Below, piece by piece: positions 33,842-43,151 of a DNA stretch of 64,000 nt. How positions within the stretch are numbered: position 1 is the first letter of the stretch; every line of letters starts with the position of its first letter. Both the position numbers and the translations under genes were made by a program. The DNA lies in assembly GCA_024401395.1 (NCBI GenBank), contig JAKSLD010000015.1, forward strand, positions 1 through 64,000. Direction: 5' to 3'. This DNA is from Bacteroidales bacterium. GTDB taxonomy: Bacteria; Bacteroidota; Bacteroidia; Bacteroidales; Marinilabiliaceae. Under the pieces are notes generated by a model that was not told the origin of the DNA, did not search any database, and saw only the letters and a program-made list of their open reading frames with translations.

Positions 33842-35214
33842 CAGACTGTAGGTTTAAGAGATTCAGGATGCAAACGGAACTGACGCAACTGAAGGTAGAC
33901 CATTGTACTTGAGGTCAATACCGACAGCAAATCACTTATAGGCATACTCATCCATACGCCATCAGTACCAAACCACATAGGGAGGAAAGTCAGCAAAGGA
34001 ACCAAGAACACAAGCTGGCGCGTCAAGGACAAGAAGATAGACTTCTTAGCCTTACCGATAGCGGTGAAGAAGCCGACAGACATCATCTGGAAGCCAACCA
34101 ACGGGAATACGCACACCATAAAGCGGAGAGCTCGGCAAGAATAATCTATTAGATCCCCATCTGTAGTAAACAAGCTCACCACCGACCTTGGGAAGAATTC
34201 ACCTACAACGAATGCGCAACAAGTTATGCCAGTGGCTACTAGAGCACCTAACTTATAGGTTTTCAAGAAGCGCTCATAGTAACCTGCGCCATAATTATAA
34301 CTGATGATAGGCTGAGCGCCCTGGTTAAGACCCATGACCACCATAGCAAAAATCATCACTATACGGTTACTGATTCCATATGCACCTATATACAAGTCGC
34401 CGCCATAACTCTTCAAGCCATTATTGATAAGCAAAACGACAAGACAAGCGCAACTATTAGCGAAGAAAGATGACATACCGATACTGAGAACACTCTTGGT
34501 ATAGTGTCTGCGTAGACGGAAGACCTTACGCTTGAAGCGAAGGAAAGTAGACTTACGCGAGAAATGGAAAACATTCATACAGAAAGCGACAAACTGAGCG
34601 CAGAGCGTACCCATAGCAGCGCCCTTAATACCCAGATTCATCTTAAGTATGAAGATATAATTGAAAAGAATATTGATGAATACAGCCGTAAGAGTCGCTG
34701 CCATAGCACGCTTAGGATAACCCGTAGCTCGTATTGCGTCATTCAGACCCAAATAGAGATGCGTCAGAATATTACCATAAAGCAACGTCTGCATATAGTC
34801 GCGAGCATAAGGGAGAGTATCCTCACTAGCGCCAAAGAACATAAGTATCGGGTCAAGGAAAGTAAGGCAGACAATCATGAACAATGCGCCGATAGCGATA
34901 TTAAGCATAACTACATGTCCGAGAACATTCTCGGCGCTCTCGTAATCCTTCTGTCCCATCTTGACACCGATAACCGTACTAGAGCCGACACCCACCATAG
35001 CGCCGAAAGCAGCGCTGAGGTTCATCAGCGGGAAAGTAACGGCTAGTCCGGCAATGGCAAGCGGGCCACAACCTTGACCAATGAATATGCTGTCAACCAC
35101 ATTATACAACGACACAGCGGTCATTGCAATAATTGACGGTATTGTATAGCTTGGCAGAAGTTTTCTAATTCTCTCTGTACCCAATACAGTAGGGTCACCT
35201 TTTTTTATAGCCAT
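33841..35214 (-). CDS. MATE family efflux transporter
   Basis: 457 residues with about twelve membrane segments in two six-helix halves, as in NorM/DinF-type exporters driven by Na+ or H+. The first half begins YTIPSIIAMTAVSLYNVVD, with SIFIGQGCGPLAIAGLAVTFP; the second half repeats the pattern (LSIGMSSFFANSCACLVV, then GAQPIISYNYGAGYYER). The substrate is not predictable. It is followed by folK (one-base overlap). Confidence 0.9.
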   Translation of the reverse strand: MAIKKGDPTVLGTERIRKLLPSYTIPSIIAMTAVSLYNVVDSIFIGQGCGPLAIAGLAVTFPLMNLSAAFGAMVGVGSSTVIGVKMGQKDYESAENVLGHVVMLNIAIGALFMIVCLTFLDPILMFFGASEDTLPYARDYMQTLLYGNILTHLYLGLNDAIRATGYPKRAMAATLTAVFINILFNYIFILKMNLGIKGAAMGTLCAQFVAFCMNVFHFSRKSTFLRFKRKVFRLRRHYTKSVLSIGMSSFFANSCACLVVLLINNGLKSYGGDLYIGAYGISNRIVMIFAMVVMGLNQGAQPIISYNYGAGYYERFLKTYKLGALVATGITCCAFVVGEFFPRSVVSLFTTDGDLIDYSCRALRFMVCVFPLVGFQMMSVGFFTAIGKAKKSIFLSLTRQLVFLVPLLTFLPMWFGTDGVWMSMPISDLLSVLTSSTMVYLQLRQFRLHPESLKPTV

Positions 35215-35245
35215 CTGATTATAATGTTGTCTTAATCCTGTTGTG

Positions 35246-35698
35246 TTATTCTGTTGCCTTATTAGCTCTATTCTCTCTTCTTGCCCAACGGAACTCCTCT
35301 ACCATCATCAATGCCTCCTCTTTTACTTGAAATGGCATCTCTATATTACGTAGATTCAAGCTCTTAAGCCATCCGCTGACCTCGTGCTGCTGAAGCGTGA
35401 GCAGCACATCTCTAAACTCCTCTATCTCCTCATCGGTATACTCATCCTCGTGTCGGCCTCGGTAAGCATCCAACTCCTCATCAGAATAATATATAATCTC
35501 CTCAGTAAGAGTCAACAGAGTCTCAGCTTCACACACATCGTGCTCACCACAGCACTCAATATTCTTGTCGACCACACGAGGCAAAGTCGGGTCCTCTTCA
35601 TGGGTAATCAACCCCTTATAATGCATACGCCATAGAACCACTGCAAGAATGATTGCTATTGCGACTATTGATATAACTAATATTGCTTCTGTTGTCAT
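35246..35698 (-). CDS. Conserved membrane-anchored protein, unknown
   Basis: 150 residues. One N-terminal helix (AILVISIVAIAIILAVVLWRM), then an acidic cytoplasmic domain. A CCGEHDVCEAETLL stretch near residue 50 could bind a metal. This Bacteroidales family is often labelled phospholipase in databases without evidence I know of. It lies between the MATE gene (31-base gap) and the glycosyltransferase gene (13-base gap). Confidence 0.7.
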   Translation of the reverse strand: MTTEAILVISIVAIAIILAVVLWRMHYKGLITHEEDPTLPRVVDKNIECCGEHDVCEAETLLTLTEEIIYYSDEELDAYRGRHEDEYTDEEIEEFRDVLLTLQQHEVSGWLKSLNLRNIEMPFQVKEEALMMVEEFRWARRENRANKATE

Positions 35699-35711
35699 AC
35701 TATTAATTATC

Positions 35712-36464
35712 TTAGAATCTGCCCTTTAATATCCAATAGCTAAAGAATTTTATAGATATAGGAATATGATAACATATTGTCTTTATCAACCCATAATTAT
35801 TCACCATGATACGAAAGCGCTCTTTCAAACCTGGAATAATATGCTGCTTAGTAAAGCCTCCGTCTAGAAACCTAGAAAGAACCAGCTTGGTATCATACAC
35901 GATATTACTCTTCTTCAGTATATTAAGGCACCAGTCAAAATCGGCAGAATACTTATACTTGGTATCATAATTACCACACAATGAACGCTTTGCGATGAAT
36001 GACTGATGACAGACCACCATGCCTTTGCGGAAACTGCGCCAAGTAAGCTCCTCTGTCAGACTCAGTCTACGCTCACCTATTATACTACCCTTCATATCCG
36101 TCACAACAGTCTCTCCATACAGCACATCAGCCTCTTCCGGGGCATTCTGTATGGCTTTAGACAGCACAACCTCATCGGCTAGTTCATCGCCAGAATTCAT
36201 AAACCATACATACTCTCCCGTCGCACGGTCAAGTCCCTTATTCATAGCATCATAAATGCCGTTATCTGATTCGGAAATATATGTAGTGACAATATCCTTA
36301 TTGCGCTCTATAATCGCAAGCGTACCATCCTTTGAAGCACCGTCTATGATTATGTATTCTATATTGGGATAATTCTGACGACGGACACTCTCTATCGTAC
36401 GCTCAAGAGTTGCCTCAGCGTTATATGTTATTGTGATTATGGAAACTAATGGCTGACGTATCAC
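35712..36464 (-). CDS. Glycosyltransferase family 2
   Basis: 250 residues, GT-A fold. The start appears to be GTG at 36464 (no ATG precedes PLVSIITITYNAEATLERTI). The nucleotide-sugar region is IIIDGASKDGT, and SDNGIYDAMNKGLDRATGEY with FMNSGDEL (DxD-like) is typical of the WcaA/WbbL-type GT2 enzymes that build O-antigen or capsule. A C-terminal hydrophobic/amphipathic stretch ends the protein. It follows the GT4 gene by 5 bases and is probably co-transcribed with it and the DUF6427 membrane protein. Confidence 0.88.
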   Translation of the reverse strand: MIRQPLVSIITITYNAEATLERTIESVRRQNYPNIEYIIIDGASKDGTLAIIERNKDIVTTYISESDNGIYDAMNKGLDRATGEYVWFMNSGDELADEVVLSKAIQNAPEEADVLYGETVVTDMKGSIIGERRLSLTEELTWRSFRKGMVVCHQSFIAKRSLCGNYDTKYKYSADFDWCLNILKKSNIVYDTKLVLSRFLDGGFTKQHIIPGLKERFRIMVNNYGLIKTICYHIPISIKFFSYWILKGRF

Positions 36465-36469
36465 TATTA

Positions 36470-37762
36470 CTACTCTTCTTCTCTAACTCTTCTTCCTCCT
36501 CGTCGCTTCATCGCCGTTTCATAGACCTCAATGTATCGATGAGCAATAAGTTTCTCATTATAACGCTTTACAGCAAAATCGCGCACTATCTGTCTTTGCT
36601 CAGGGTTATTCATAAAGAGCACGCTGTTGATGCCATTAGCCAGACTGAGTGAGTTCTTTACCTCGGCAAGGAAACCAGTACGGTTATGCTCAATCATCTC
36701 TGGCACACCGCCTATACGGAAGCCAACTACAGGAGTACCGCAGCTGAGACACTCGACAACAGTATTAGGAAGATTATCCTGAAGCGAAGGGAGAATGAAC
36801 ATATTGCAAGCGTTATACAACTTGACAAGTGTCATCGGATCCGACACAAACTGCATCGTATGTGTCTTGAATGGGAACAGATCTCGTGTATCGTCATTAA
36901 GCTTGCCAAATACTACCAGCTCTATATTATGCGCAATACTCGGGAAACTGTCATTAAGTATAGTCAGCGCCTCATACAGATAGCGATAGCCCTTACGCGC
37001 ATCGAGAATATTTGCTGCGCCAAAGAGCAACAGGCTTTTATTCAGCGGCAATCCTAAATCCTTACGGCATTGCACTCTGTCTAATATAGTGTAATAGTTG
37101 GTATCTATCGGATTCGGAATCGACATCACTGGCATATTTCGCATCAATGACGAACTGCTCGCCAATGACCCTAGCCATTTACTGCACGTAACGATACTTA
37201 TATTTACACCTTTGAAGAGATCTTTCTTGCGTAGATATATCTTAGCCGAGGCATCAGTAGCCGACGGCTTTTTCAACAGTGGGCAGAAACCGCACCTCTC
37301 ATTGAACTCCAAGCAGTTACCTGCATAATGACAACCTCCTGTAAAAGGCCACATGTCGTGCAGTGTCCACACAATAGGCTTTCCTAGCTTGAAGAGTTCA
37401 TCCAACCCATCCAACGACAGGAATCCTTGGTTAATCCAGTGAAGATGTATGATATCTGCCTCTTGCACAACTGGATTATTCACAAGGCTCTGACCTGTAT
37501 TTGCTGGCGAGAACGCAAAACGCAGCGCTTTTTCCTTCTCATTCGGGAGAAACAGTAACCTTTCTAATGCGAAACGCCAGAAACATCTCATTTCATACCA
37601 GAAACCCGAACCAGCAGCATGCTCGTTCTTCTCATTGCGCTTTTGTTCCTGAACAAGGATATGCGAATCCACTCCCGCACGCAACAGCGAACGGTGGATA
37701 CGAAGTGCAGCAACTGATGCTCCACCTCCTGCATCTCCTCTATTTATATGAACAACTTTCAT
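36470..37762 (-). CDS. Glycosyltransferase family 4 (GT-B)
   Basis: 430 residues. The N-terminal Rossmann half opens with MKVVHINRGDAGGGASVAALRIH and holds the QGFLSLDGLDELFKLG and VWTLHDMWPFTGGCHY motifs typical of GT4 sugar transferases with an inserted Cys-rich loop (CGFCP). The donor-binding half contains PSLQDNLPNTVVECLSCG, with the E-x7-E-like motif, and GFRIGGVPEMI. It likely transfers a hexose in surface-glycan synthesis. It lies between the DUF6427 protein (4-base gap) and the GT2. Confidence 0.9.
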   Translation of the reverse strand: MKVVHINRGDAGGGASVAALRIHRSLLRAGVDSHILVQEQKRNEKNEHAAGSGFWYEMRCFWRFALERLLFLPNEKEKALRFAFSPANTGQSLVNNPVVQEADIIHLHWINQGFLSLDGLDELFKLGKPIVWTLHDMWPFTGGCHYAGNCLEFNERCGFCPLLKKPSATDASAKIYLRKKDLFKGVNISIVTCSKWLGSLASSSSLMRNMPVMSIPNPIDTNYYTILDRVQCRKDLGLPLNKSLLLFGAANILDARKGYRYLYEALTILNDSFPSIAHNIELVVFGKLNDDTRDLFPFKTHTMQFVSDPMTLVKLYNACNMFILPSLQDNLPNTVVECLSCGTPVVGFRIGGVPEMIEHNRTGFLAEVKNSLSLANGINSVLFMNNPEQRQIVRDFAVKRYNEKLIAHRYIEVYETAMKRRGGRRVREEE

Positions 37763-37766
37763 TCAG

Positions 37767-38750
37767 CTATATATTCCACTGCATAAACAGCGTAAACAGG
37801 GCATAAAGTGTCAGTCCTATCTCCGAGAAGTATATGCTGCGCTGCCTCTGTAGCCATACTGATACCAATAACGAACCTCCTGCTGCAATGAATATTTGGA
37901 GCTCGAACGAGAAGTATGGCGTGATTATCAATATCGCTGGATATATGACTGTCCATACAACGACTCTCGCCATACGACTCTGCCAGATACTTAGTGACGC
38001 GATATTACGCAAAGCGCTGACCACTGCCAGGAACAATACTAAAGCAGAGACCAACAGGAATGTCTTGCCCATCATCCATGTCTTATAGAATGCAACAGGG
38101 ACAACCAACGCTTGCTCGTATGCTTCTAGATATTCAGTAAAACTGTCTGTCACATAGGCATACGCACCGAATATTACCAGCGGAGCCAACAGCCCCCACA
38201 TCATACATAGGAATGTCCTGATGTTCAGCACTCTAAGCATACCAGCACATACTACGATAAATGGCACGAACCATAGACCCTTTGCCCAGAAGAGTGAACC
38301 TATAGAAACGTCTAACATCGCCTCGAAACAATACCTGTACGGCTTGGTATCTGGTCGCACTACCTCAAAGATACGGTGCATACCTATGGCAAACAGCACT
38401 ATGAATAACTGCACAGGATGCAATCCTTGCCCGATTACGAATCCACTGGACAGGACTATGAATACAAATCCTGGCAGATAGGTAACGTTGCGCGAGAACC
38501 TATAGCTGGATGATGTGTTGTTTACTATCAGCATTGTTATGAATGTCAATGCGATAGCAACTGATATTCCAATATTGGATACTGATGATATATGGCCAAA
38601 TGTTGCTTGCCATAATGGCGTGTACAAGTCGGCATCGCTCAATGCCAGCCCAAGAGATGGTGTGCTGATAACCCTTATGCGGTATACCAGCAACATCACC
38701 GGAAGCATAATAAACGCAATTAACGTGTTGCGATTAAATAGCTTATACAT
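37767..38750 (-). CDS. DUF6427 family polytopic membrane protein
   Basis: 327 residues, about ten membrane segments and little soluble sequence. It matches the Bacteroidetes DUF6427 family (beta-carotene-type or glycosyltransferase-associated membrane protein, function unknown). The first part reads LFNRNTLIAFIMLPVML, and a conserved GQGLHPVQLFIVLFAIG segment sits in the middle. Immediate coupling to two glycosyltransferases suggests a role in envelope glycan or lipid handling; this is inference from position. Confidence 0.8.
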   Translation of the reverse strand: MYKLFNRNTLIAFIMLPVMLLVYRIRVISTPSLGLALSDADLYTPLWQATFGHISSVSNIGISVAIALTFITMLIVNNTSSSYRFSRNVTYLPGFVFIVLSSGFVIGQGLHPVQLFIVLFAIGMHRIFEVVRPDTKPYRYCFEAMLDVSIGSLFWAKGLWFVPFIVVCAGMLRVLNIRTFLCMMWGLLAPLVIFGAYAYVTDSFTEYLEAYEQALVVPVAFYKTWMMGKTFLLVSALVLFLAVVSALRNIASLSIWQSRMARVVVWTVIYPAILIITPYFSFELQIFIAAGGSLLVSVWLQRQRSIYFSEIGLTLYALFTLFMQWNI

Positions 38751-38780
38751 CTTTTCCTGAGCTAACTGAGATTAGTATTC

Positions 38781-40061
38781 CTAGTATTGATCCAAATCCT
38801 TACCTATATCGCGACGGAAATAGCAACCGTCGTATTTGATATTGGCAATATTTGCGTACGACTTGGCTAATGCCTCGTTCTTGTTTGCACCACGCGAACT
38901 TACTGCCAGAACACGACCGCCGTTTGTAGCGACCTTACCTTCTGCGTTCAACTTTGTTCCTGCATGGAATACTGTAGAACCCTCTACTTTGTCAAGACCT
39001 GTAATCACATCGCCTTTCTTATAGTCGCCTGGATAGCCGCCTGCTACCATAACTACTGTACAGCAGAAGTCTTTGCTTACCTTGAGTTCTGCACTTGCAA
39101 GGTTACCTGAAGCTGCTGCATAGAGAAGGTCTACCAAGTCGCTGTCGATACGTGGGAGAACTACCTCTGTCTCTGGGTCGCCCATACGCACGTTATACTC
39201 TATAACCTTAGGGTCGCCACCACAGTTCATTAAGCCGAGGAATACAAAGCCCTTATAGTCGAGATTGTCTTTCTGTATACCTGCTACAGTAGGCTTGACA
39301 ATTCTGTCCTCTACCTTCTTCATGAACTCCTCATTCGCAAATGGCACTGGAGAAACAGCACCCATACCGCCTGTGTTCAAGCCCGTATCATGCTCGCCGA
39401 TTCTCTTGTAGTCTTTTGCTTCTGGAAGTATCTTGTACGATTTGCCGTCTGTCAATACGAATACTGAGCACTCTATGCCGCTCATGTACTCTTCAATAAC
39501 TACTGTAGCACTTGCTGCACCGAATTTGCCCGAGAGCATCTCTCGCAACTCGCTCTTTGCCTCAGCAAGATTGTCAAGAATCAAAACACCCTTACCAGCT
39601 GCAAGGCCGTCAGCCTTCAGTACGTATGGAGCCGAAAGCTTCTCAAGGTATGCCTCACCCTCAGCAAGATTGTCCTTTGTTACAGGGAGATAACCGGCAG
39701 TAGGTATGCCATGACGTACCATGAAGTCTTTAGCAAATTCCTTGCTGCCCTCAAGCGCAGCACCCTTTGCCGATGGACCAACCACTGGAATGTTGGCTGT
39801 AGCGGCATTTGCCTTGATAGCATCCTGCAAGCCCTTGACAAGCGGCTCCTCTGGACCTACTACCACCATGTCGATCTTCTTGTCAACAATAAACTGACAA
39901 ACTGCCACATGGTCATTAGGGTTCAAAGCTACATTCTCTCCGTAAGCACCTGTACCGGCATTGCCTGGTGCAATGTAAAGCTTATCCAATTTTGGGCTTT
40001 GCGACATCTTCCACGCAAAAGCACATTCACGGCCACCCGAGCCAATAAGTAATATATTCAT
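38781..40061 (-). CDS. purD: Phosphoribosylamine-glycine ligase
   Basis: 426 residues. GARS, the second step of purine synthesis, with an ATP-grasp fold. The start NILLIGSGGRECAFAWKMS, the PLVKGLQD region, the ATP-grasp KADGLAAGKGVLIL and the metal-binding EYNVRMGDPETEVVLPR are all present. Length is standard. It lies 30 bases upstream of the DUF6427 gene but is functionally unrelated. Confidence 0.97.
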   Translation of the reverse strand: MNILLIGSGGRECAFAWKMSQSPKLDKLYIAPGNAGTGAYGENVALNPNDHVAVCQFIVDKKIDMVVVGPEEPLVKGLQDAIKANAATANIPVVGPSAKGAALEGSKEFAKDFMVRHGIPTAGYLPVTKDNLAEGEAYLEKLSAPYVLKADGLAAGKGVLILDNLAEAKSELREMLSGKFGAASATVVIEEYMSGIECSVFVLTDGKSYKILPEAKDYKRIGEHDTGLNTGGMGAVSPVPFANEEFMKKVEDRIVKPTVAGIQKDNLDYKGFVFLGLMNCGGDPKVIEYNVRMGDPETEVVLPRIDSDLVDLLYAAASGNLASAELKVSKDFCCTVVMVAGGYPGDYKKGDVITGLDKVEGSTVFHAGTKLNAEGKVATNGGRVLAVSSRGANKNEALAKSYANIANIKYDGCYFRRDIGKDLDQY

Positions 40062-40144
40062 TGCTTTGTCTTTATTTGCAGTTTATTATCAGGCGCGAAG
40101 ATAATCAAAATTGCGCTCTTTTCCGATGGGCAACAGACGAAAAA

Positions 40145-40175
40145 CAAAAAAACCGAGCGTTATTCCTAACACTCG
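40145..40175 (-). terminator. Terminator of the tRNA-Asn/tRNA-Leu unit
   Basis: On the minus strand, CCGAGTGTTA-GGAA-TAACGCTCGG folds into a 10-bp stem with a GGAA loop, followed by TTTTTTTG. It lies 11 bases after the CCA of tRNA-Leu. Confidence 0.9.
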
Positions 40176-40185
40176 GCTTATCTCT

Positions 40186-40270
40186 TGGTACCCAGAGCCG
40201 GGATCGAACCGGCACGTCTTGCAACATTGGTGTTTGAGACCAACGCGTCTACCAATTCCGCCATCTGGGC
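40186..40270 (-). tRNA. tRNA-Leu (CAA)
   Basis: Class II tRNA on the minus strand: acceptor GCCCAGA with TCTGGGT, anticodon arm TTGGT-CTCAAAC-ACCAA with anticodon CAA, long variable arm, T arm GCCGG-TTCGATC-CCGGC, and encoded CCA at 40186-40188. It is in tandem with tRNA-Asn. Confidence 0.95.
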
Positions 40271-40279
40271 TCCTTTGAG

Positions 40280-40353
40280 CTCTCCAAGTAGGACTTGAAC
40301 CTACGACCCCCTGATTAACAGTCAGGTGCTCTAACCAACTGAGCTATTAGAGA
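40280..40353 (-). tRNA. tRNA-Asn (GUU)
   Basis: Minus-strand cloverleaf: acceptor TCTCTAA with TTGGAGA, D arm GCTC/GAGC, anticodon arm CCTGA-CTGTTAA-TCAGG with anticodon GTT, T arm GTAGG-TTCAAGT-CCTAC. CCA is not encoded. It is 9 bases upstream of tRNA-Leu in one transcript. Confidence 0.96.
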
Positions 40354-40392
40354 ATGACCACATTTCTTAAGGTTTCCCTCTCGAAAGCGGTG

Positions 40393-40400
40393 CAAAGGTA
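40393..40400 (-). promoter_or_regulatory. Promoter of the tRNA-Asn/tRNA-Leu unit
   Basis: Minus-strand TACCTTTG with a TTG about 20 bases further upstream; 40 bases before the tRNA-Asn 5' end. Confidence 0.6.
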
Positions 40401-40461
40401 ATATGAGAATTTTCATTATGCAAGAAAAATCGGGAAAAAGTTCAAAAATATATACTCACCG

Positions 40462-40491
40462 TTGCGCCACAAGATAAAGTGTATATCTTTG
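40462..40491 (+). promoter_or_regulatory. Promoter of the 40536-41720 gene
   Basis: Plus-strand TTG, exactly 19 bases, then TATCTTTG; the -7 box is 44 bases before ATG 40536. Confidence 0.65.
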
Positions 40492-40535
40492 CATTTGAAA
40501 GAAACATATCAAAATCGCTTTATTACATTCATAGT

Positions 40536-41720
40536 ATGAAACATATTCTTACAACCATCTTTCTATTTTGCATTTGCGCATATTCTTACGCTCAGTCGTC
40601 AATCGAAGAGCGTATCAATAACATGAATATCGTTTCTCTCAAAATCGCTCAATCCAGACTCCTTATCGCAGAGGATATGGCAATTGGCAACATCAGCGAG
40701 GTAAGGGAGGTGATGGACTACGTCAACTCTCTGCCTAATAATAATATCTTGGCTTTTAGCCCTTTTGAATTGGTCCTCCTCCGCTATTGGCTGGGCGATT
40801 ACCAACTCATATTGCAGGATGTCTTGAATCCCGACAAATCTTACAAGCAGAGAATACCTATAGCCGGAACAGACGCTCGTTTGGAGCAGATTCTATACAG
40901 TTCGACTATAAACGCCTTGGATTCGCTCCGCACTAATATCCAGGTGTCAACACTGACACAGATGGAGAAGGATTTCCTGGACCTCAATCTTTGCGATATT
41001 GCATGTCAGGAAGCGGAATTGGACAAGCTCAATGGTATGGCTTTCGGTTTCTTGATGAATTATCCTAATAGCCCTTTTGACGATGTAGTACGAAATCAGA
41101 TCGTGGTCGCACCCGAATCTGAAAATTGGGGTGCATATCTCAGTTTTTCGCCTGGTATAATATTATATACTGACAGATTGCGTAATTTCAGAAAGTGCTC
41201 CCCAGTACCTCTCGGAATGAATCTTGGCGGCGAGTACAAGAATCTGTCGTTTGGTATCTATGTAAACATCGGCTCAGGCGATATTAATGATGACATGATA
41301 ACTAAAGATGGCGAATATTATTTCGAGAAGGGTCAGCAGGTGAATATGCTGTTGTATGGCGCCGATGCTGGTTATTCAATATTTGAGAATAAATCCCTGA
41401 AACTCATCCCCCAACTCTCTTTCGGTGGCGTTTTTGCTTCAGCTACCGAAGCTGACATAGAGAAGGACGAGGATCTGAGAAAGGCCCAAAAGGGGTCTTT
41501 CGCATGGGGGCCTGGCATTTCTTTGGATATTAAGATTGGTGGCAGGAAAAAACCGAATTATCTCCCTAAGAATTTCTTCTACCAGGGCATAAGGGTTCAG
41601 TATAAGTATTTGCTGACCAGCCTTGAGAAGAAGTACATGGGTGCCACAGGTAATATGCATTGCATTACTGTCGGATACGTCTTAGGCGGCCACGGCATCA
41701 AACTAAAAAAACTGCGATGA
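40536..41720 (+). CDS. Secreted protein of unknown function, beta-barrel-like C-terminus
   Basis: 394 residues from ATG 40536 (MKHILTTIFLFCICAYSYAQ, a signal peptide); an upstream in-frame ATG at 40479 overlaps the promoter and is rejected. The first half is helical (EERINNMNIVSLKIAQSRL); the second half has alternating aromatic/Gly strands (YLSFSPGIILY, LSFGIYVNIGSG, LLYGADAGYSIF, LIPQLSFGGVFAS) ending in a run to the C-terminus that looks like an outer-membrane barrel. I do not recognise the family. It is the first plus-strand gene and stands alone. Confidence 0.75.
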   Translation: MKHILTTIFLFCICAYSYAQSSIEERINNMNIVSLKIAQSRLLIAEDMAIGNISEVREVMDYVNSLPNNNILAFSPFELVLLRYWLGDYQLILQDVLNPDKSYKQRIPIAGTDARLEQILYSSTINALDSLRTNIQVSTLTQMEKDFLDLNLCDIACQEAELDKLNGMAFGFLMNYPNSPFDDVVRNQIVVAPESENWGAYLSFSPGIILYTDRLRNFRKCSPVPLGMNLGGEYKNLSFGIYVNIGSGDINDDMITKDGEYYFEKGQQVNMLLYGADAGYSIFENKSLKLIPQLSFGGVFASATEADIEKDEDLRKAQKGSFAWGPGISLDIKIGGRKKPNYLPKNFFYQGIRVQYKYLLTSLEKKYMGATGNMHCITVGYVLGGHGIKLKKLR

Positions 41721-41870
41721 ACAAGGGAGCTCATAGGACACACATATATGGCTCTCCTTACTTCGTTATAAAAATACAACAATATAGGCTGGCAAAATAA
41801 TCGGCTTATTGCTGAAGAATCTAAACATAAAACCTATCTTTGTGACAAGGAAAATAACATTGATACCACA

Positions 41871-42110
41871 ATGCAAACAACATCACAGTCACAACCAACT
41901 GTTTTTAATCCCATCCAGCTTCAACTTCTGGAAATGTTCTCTCACACCAACGACGAGAATACTCTAGTTGAAGTTAAACAGCTTTTGTCTGACTACTTCG
42001 CATCTAAAGCAGAAGCTGCTATGGACAACCTATGGGATCTAAACCAATGGGATGACAACAAGAATGAGGCAGTCCTGAACTCTCACCTTCGCACCCCCTA
42101 TGAAGCGTAG
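41871..42110 (+). CDS. Putative antitoxin of a PIN-domain pair
   Basis: 79 residues, acidic overall. No DNA-binding fold is obvious; the central NTLVEVKQLLSDYFASKAEAAMD is helical and the C-terminus WDLNQWDDNKNEAVLNSHLR could wrap the toxin. The call rests on size, on the 11-base overlap with the PIN gene, and on position upstream, the usual antitoxin-first order. A TATCTTTG box lies at 41835-41842. Confidence 0.65.
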   Translation: MQTTSQSQPTVFNPIQLQLLEMFSHTNDENTLVEVKQLLSDYFASKAEAAMDNLWDLNQWDDNKNEAVLNSHLRTPYEA

Positions 42111-42537
42111 AATCGTTCTTGACACTAACTGCCTTATCGCCTCGTTGTCAAAACGAGGCAAATATTTTGATGTATGGCTTTCATTTAAAAGGGGCGACTA
42201 TATCCTATGTTATTCAACTGAAATACTTCTGGAGTATGAGGAAATAATCTCGCATCTGACAACATCTGAGATTGCTAATAATGTTATCCAAGCTATAATC
42301 AATTCTCCTAACTCTATGAAATTCACCCCATCATTCCATTTTAACTTGATTAATACTGACCCTGACGACAATAAATTCGTTGACTGTGCAATAGTAGCAA
42401 ATGCTTCTTATATCGTCTCAGAAGATACCCACTTTAACATCCTGAATTCAATTCCGTTCCCCCACGTTGAAGTGATACGCTTACAAAAGTTCCTCAAGAC
42501 TCTACAACAAACATTGGATGACGCAAATCAGCAATAA
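42100..42537 (+). CDS. PIN-domain toxin
   Basis: 145 residues, close to COG1569 (putative toxin-antitoxin toxin, PIN family). The fold is a metal-dependent RNase: acidic residues in IVLDTNCLIAS (first Asp and Asn), LLEYEEII (Glu), and the C-terminal TDPDDNKFVDCAIVANA and IVSEDTHF clusters. VapC-like toxins cut tRNA or rRNA; the target here is unknown. It overlaps the preceding small gene by 11 bases, so the pair is coupled. Confidence 0.85.
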   Translation: MKRRIVLDTNCLIASLSKRGKYFDVWLSFKRGDYILCYSTEILLEYEEIISHLTTSEIANNVIQAIINSPNSMKFTPSFHFNLINTDPDDNKFVDCAIVANASYIVSEDTHFNILNSIPFPHVEVIRLQKFLKTLQQTLDDANQQ

Positions 42538-42553
42538 CTCCACTACTTCTCAT

Positions 42554-43141
42554 CTACGCCCCAAAAATCCCTTCCATTCCTCTGACACATCTCTTGACCT
42601 CTTCCAGACTCCCGCACTGCCATACTGCCCCCAACACTGCATAATCCCCGAATCCTAATTCTTTCACTCTTCCTGTATTCTTCTCATTCACGCCACCTAA
42701 AGCAACAACCTTATTGTCTATCAACCCTTTATCCCTAGCAACCTCAAGTTCTTCTATACAGAAAGCGGATTTATACCCTACCTTGGAAATGCTGTCAAAT
42801 ATGGGTGACAGGAAACAATAGTCTAATTCTCCCTTCTTTTGCTCGACTTCTTGTAATGTGTGACACGAAGCGGAGACTATCCCGCTCCACCCTTTTGGCT
42901 TTTCTGGCGTTCTTCCACTCAGATGTATCCCTCCTAACGAAAACGCTTCTGCTACGTCAAAGTGATAATGAACAGAAATACGATCGTACCACTGTTCGTC
43001 TATCTGCGCCACAAGCCTTCCCACCTCTTCTGATGTAGCATCAGGCTTTCGCATATGCAATCGCTTGATTCCCATCTCAAAAAGTAAGTTTATCTTCTCT
43101 GCCTCATCAACAATAAATCCTGGCGCAGTAATTACAATCAT
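42554..43141 (-). CDS. ThiE/TenI-like protein
   Basis: 195 residues, shorter than typical ThiE (about 210). A TIM-barrel of the thiamine phosphate synthase/TenI group: IKRLHMRKPDA replaces the ThiE LRxK loop, FSLGGIHLSG the substrate strand, DYCFLSPIFDSISKVGY the pyrophosphate-binding region, and VVALGGVNEKN with YAVLGAVW the C-terminal phosphate site. It is the last gene of the thiamine operon. Whether it is a synthase or a TenI-type isomerase is not decidable here. A heptamer tandem repeat (43152-43200) separates it from thiH. Confidence 0.85.
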   Translation of the reverse strand: MIVITAPGFIVDEAEKINLLFEMGIKRLHMRKPDATSEEVGRLVAQIDEQWYDRISVHYHFDVAEAFSLGGIHLSGRTPEKPKGWSGIVSASCHTLQEVEQKKGELDYCFLSPIFDSISKVGYKSAFCIEELEVARDKGLIDNKVVALGGVNEKNTGRVKELGFGDYAVLGAVWQCGSLEEVKRCVRGMEGIFGA

Positions 43142-43151
43142 CTAACCCTCA

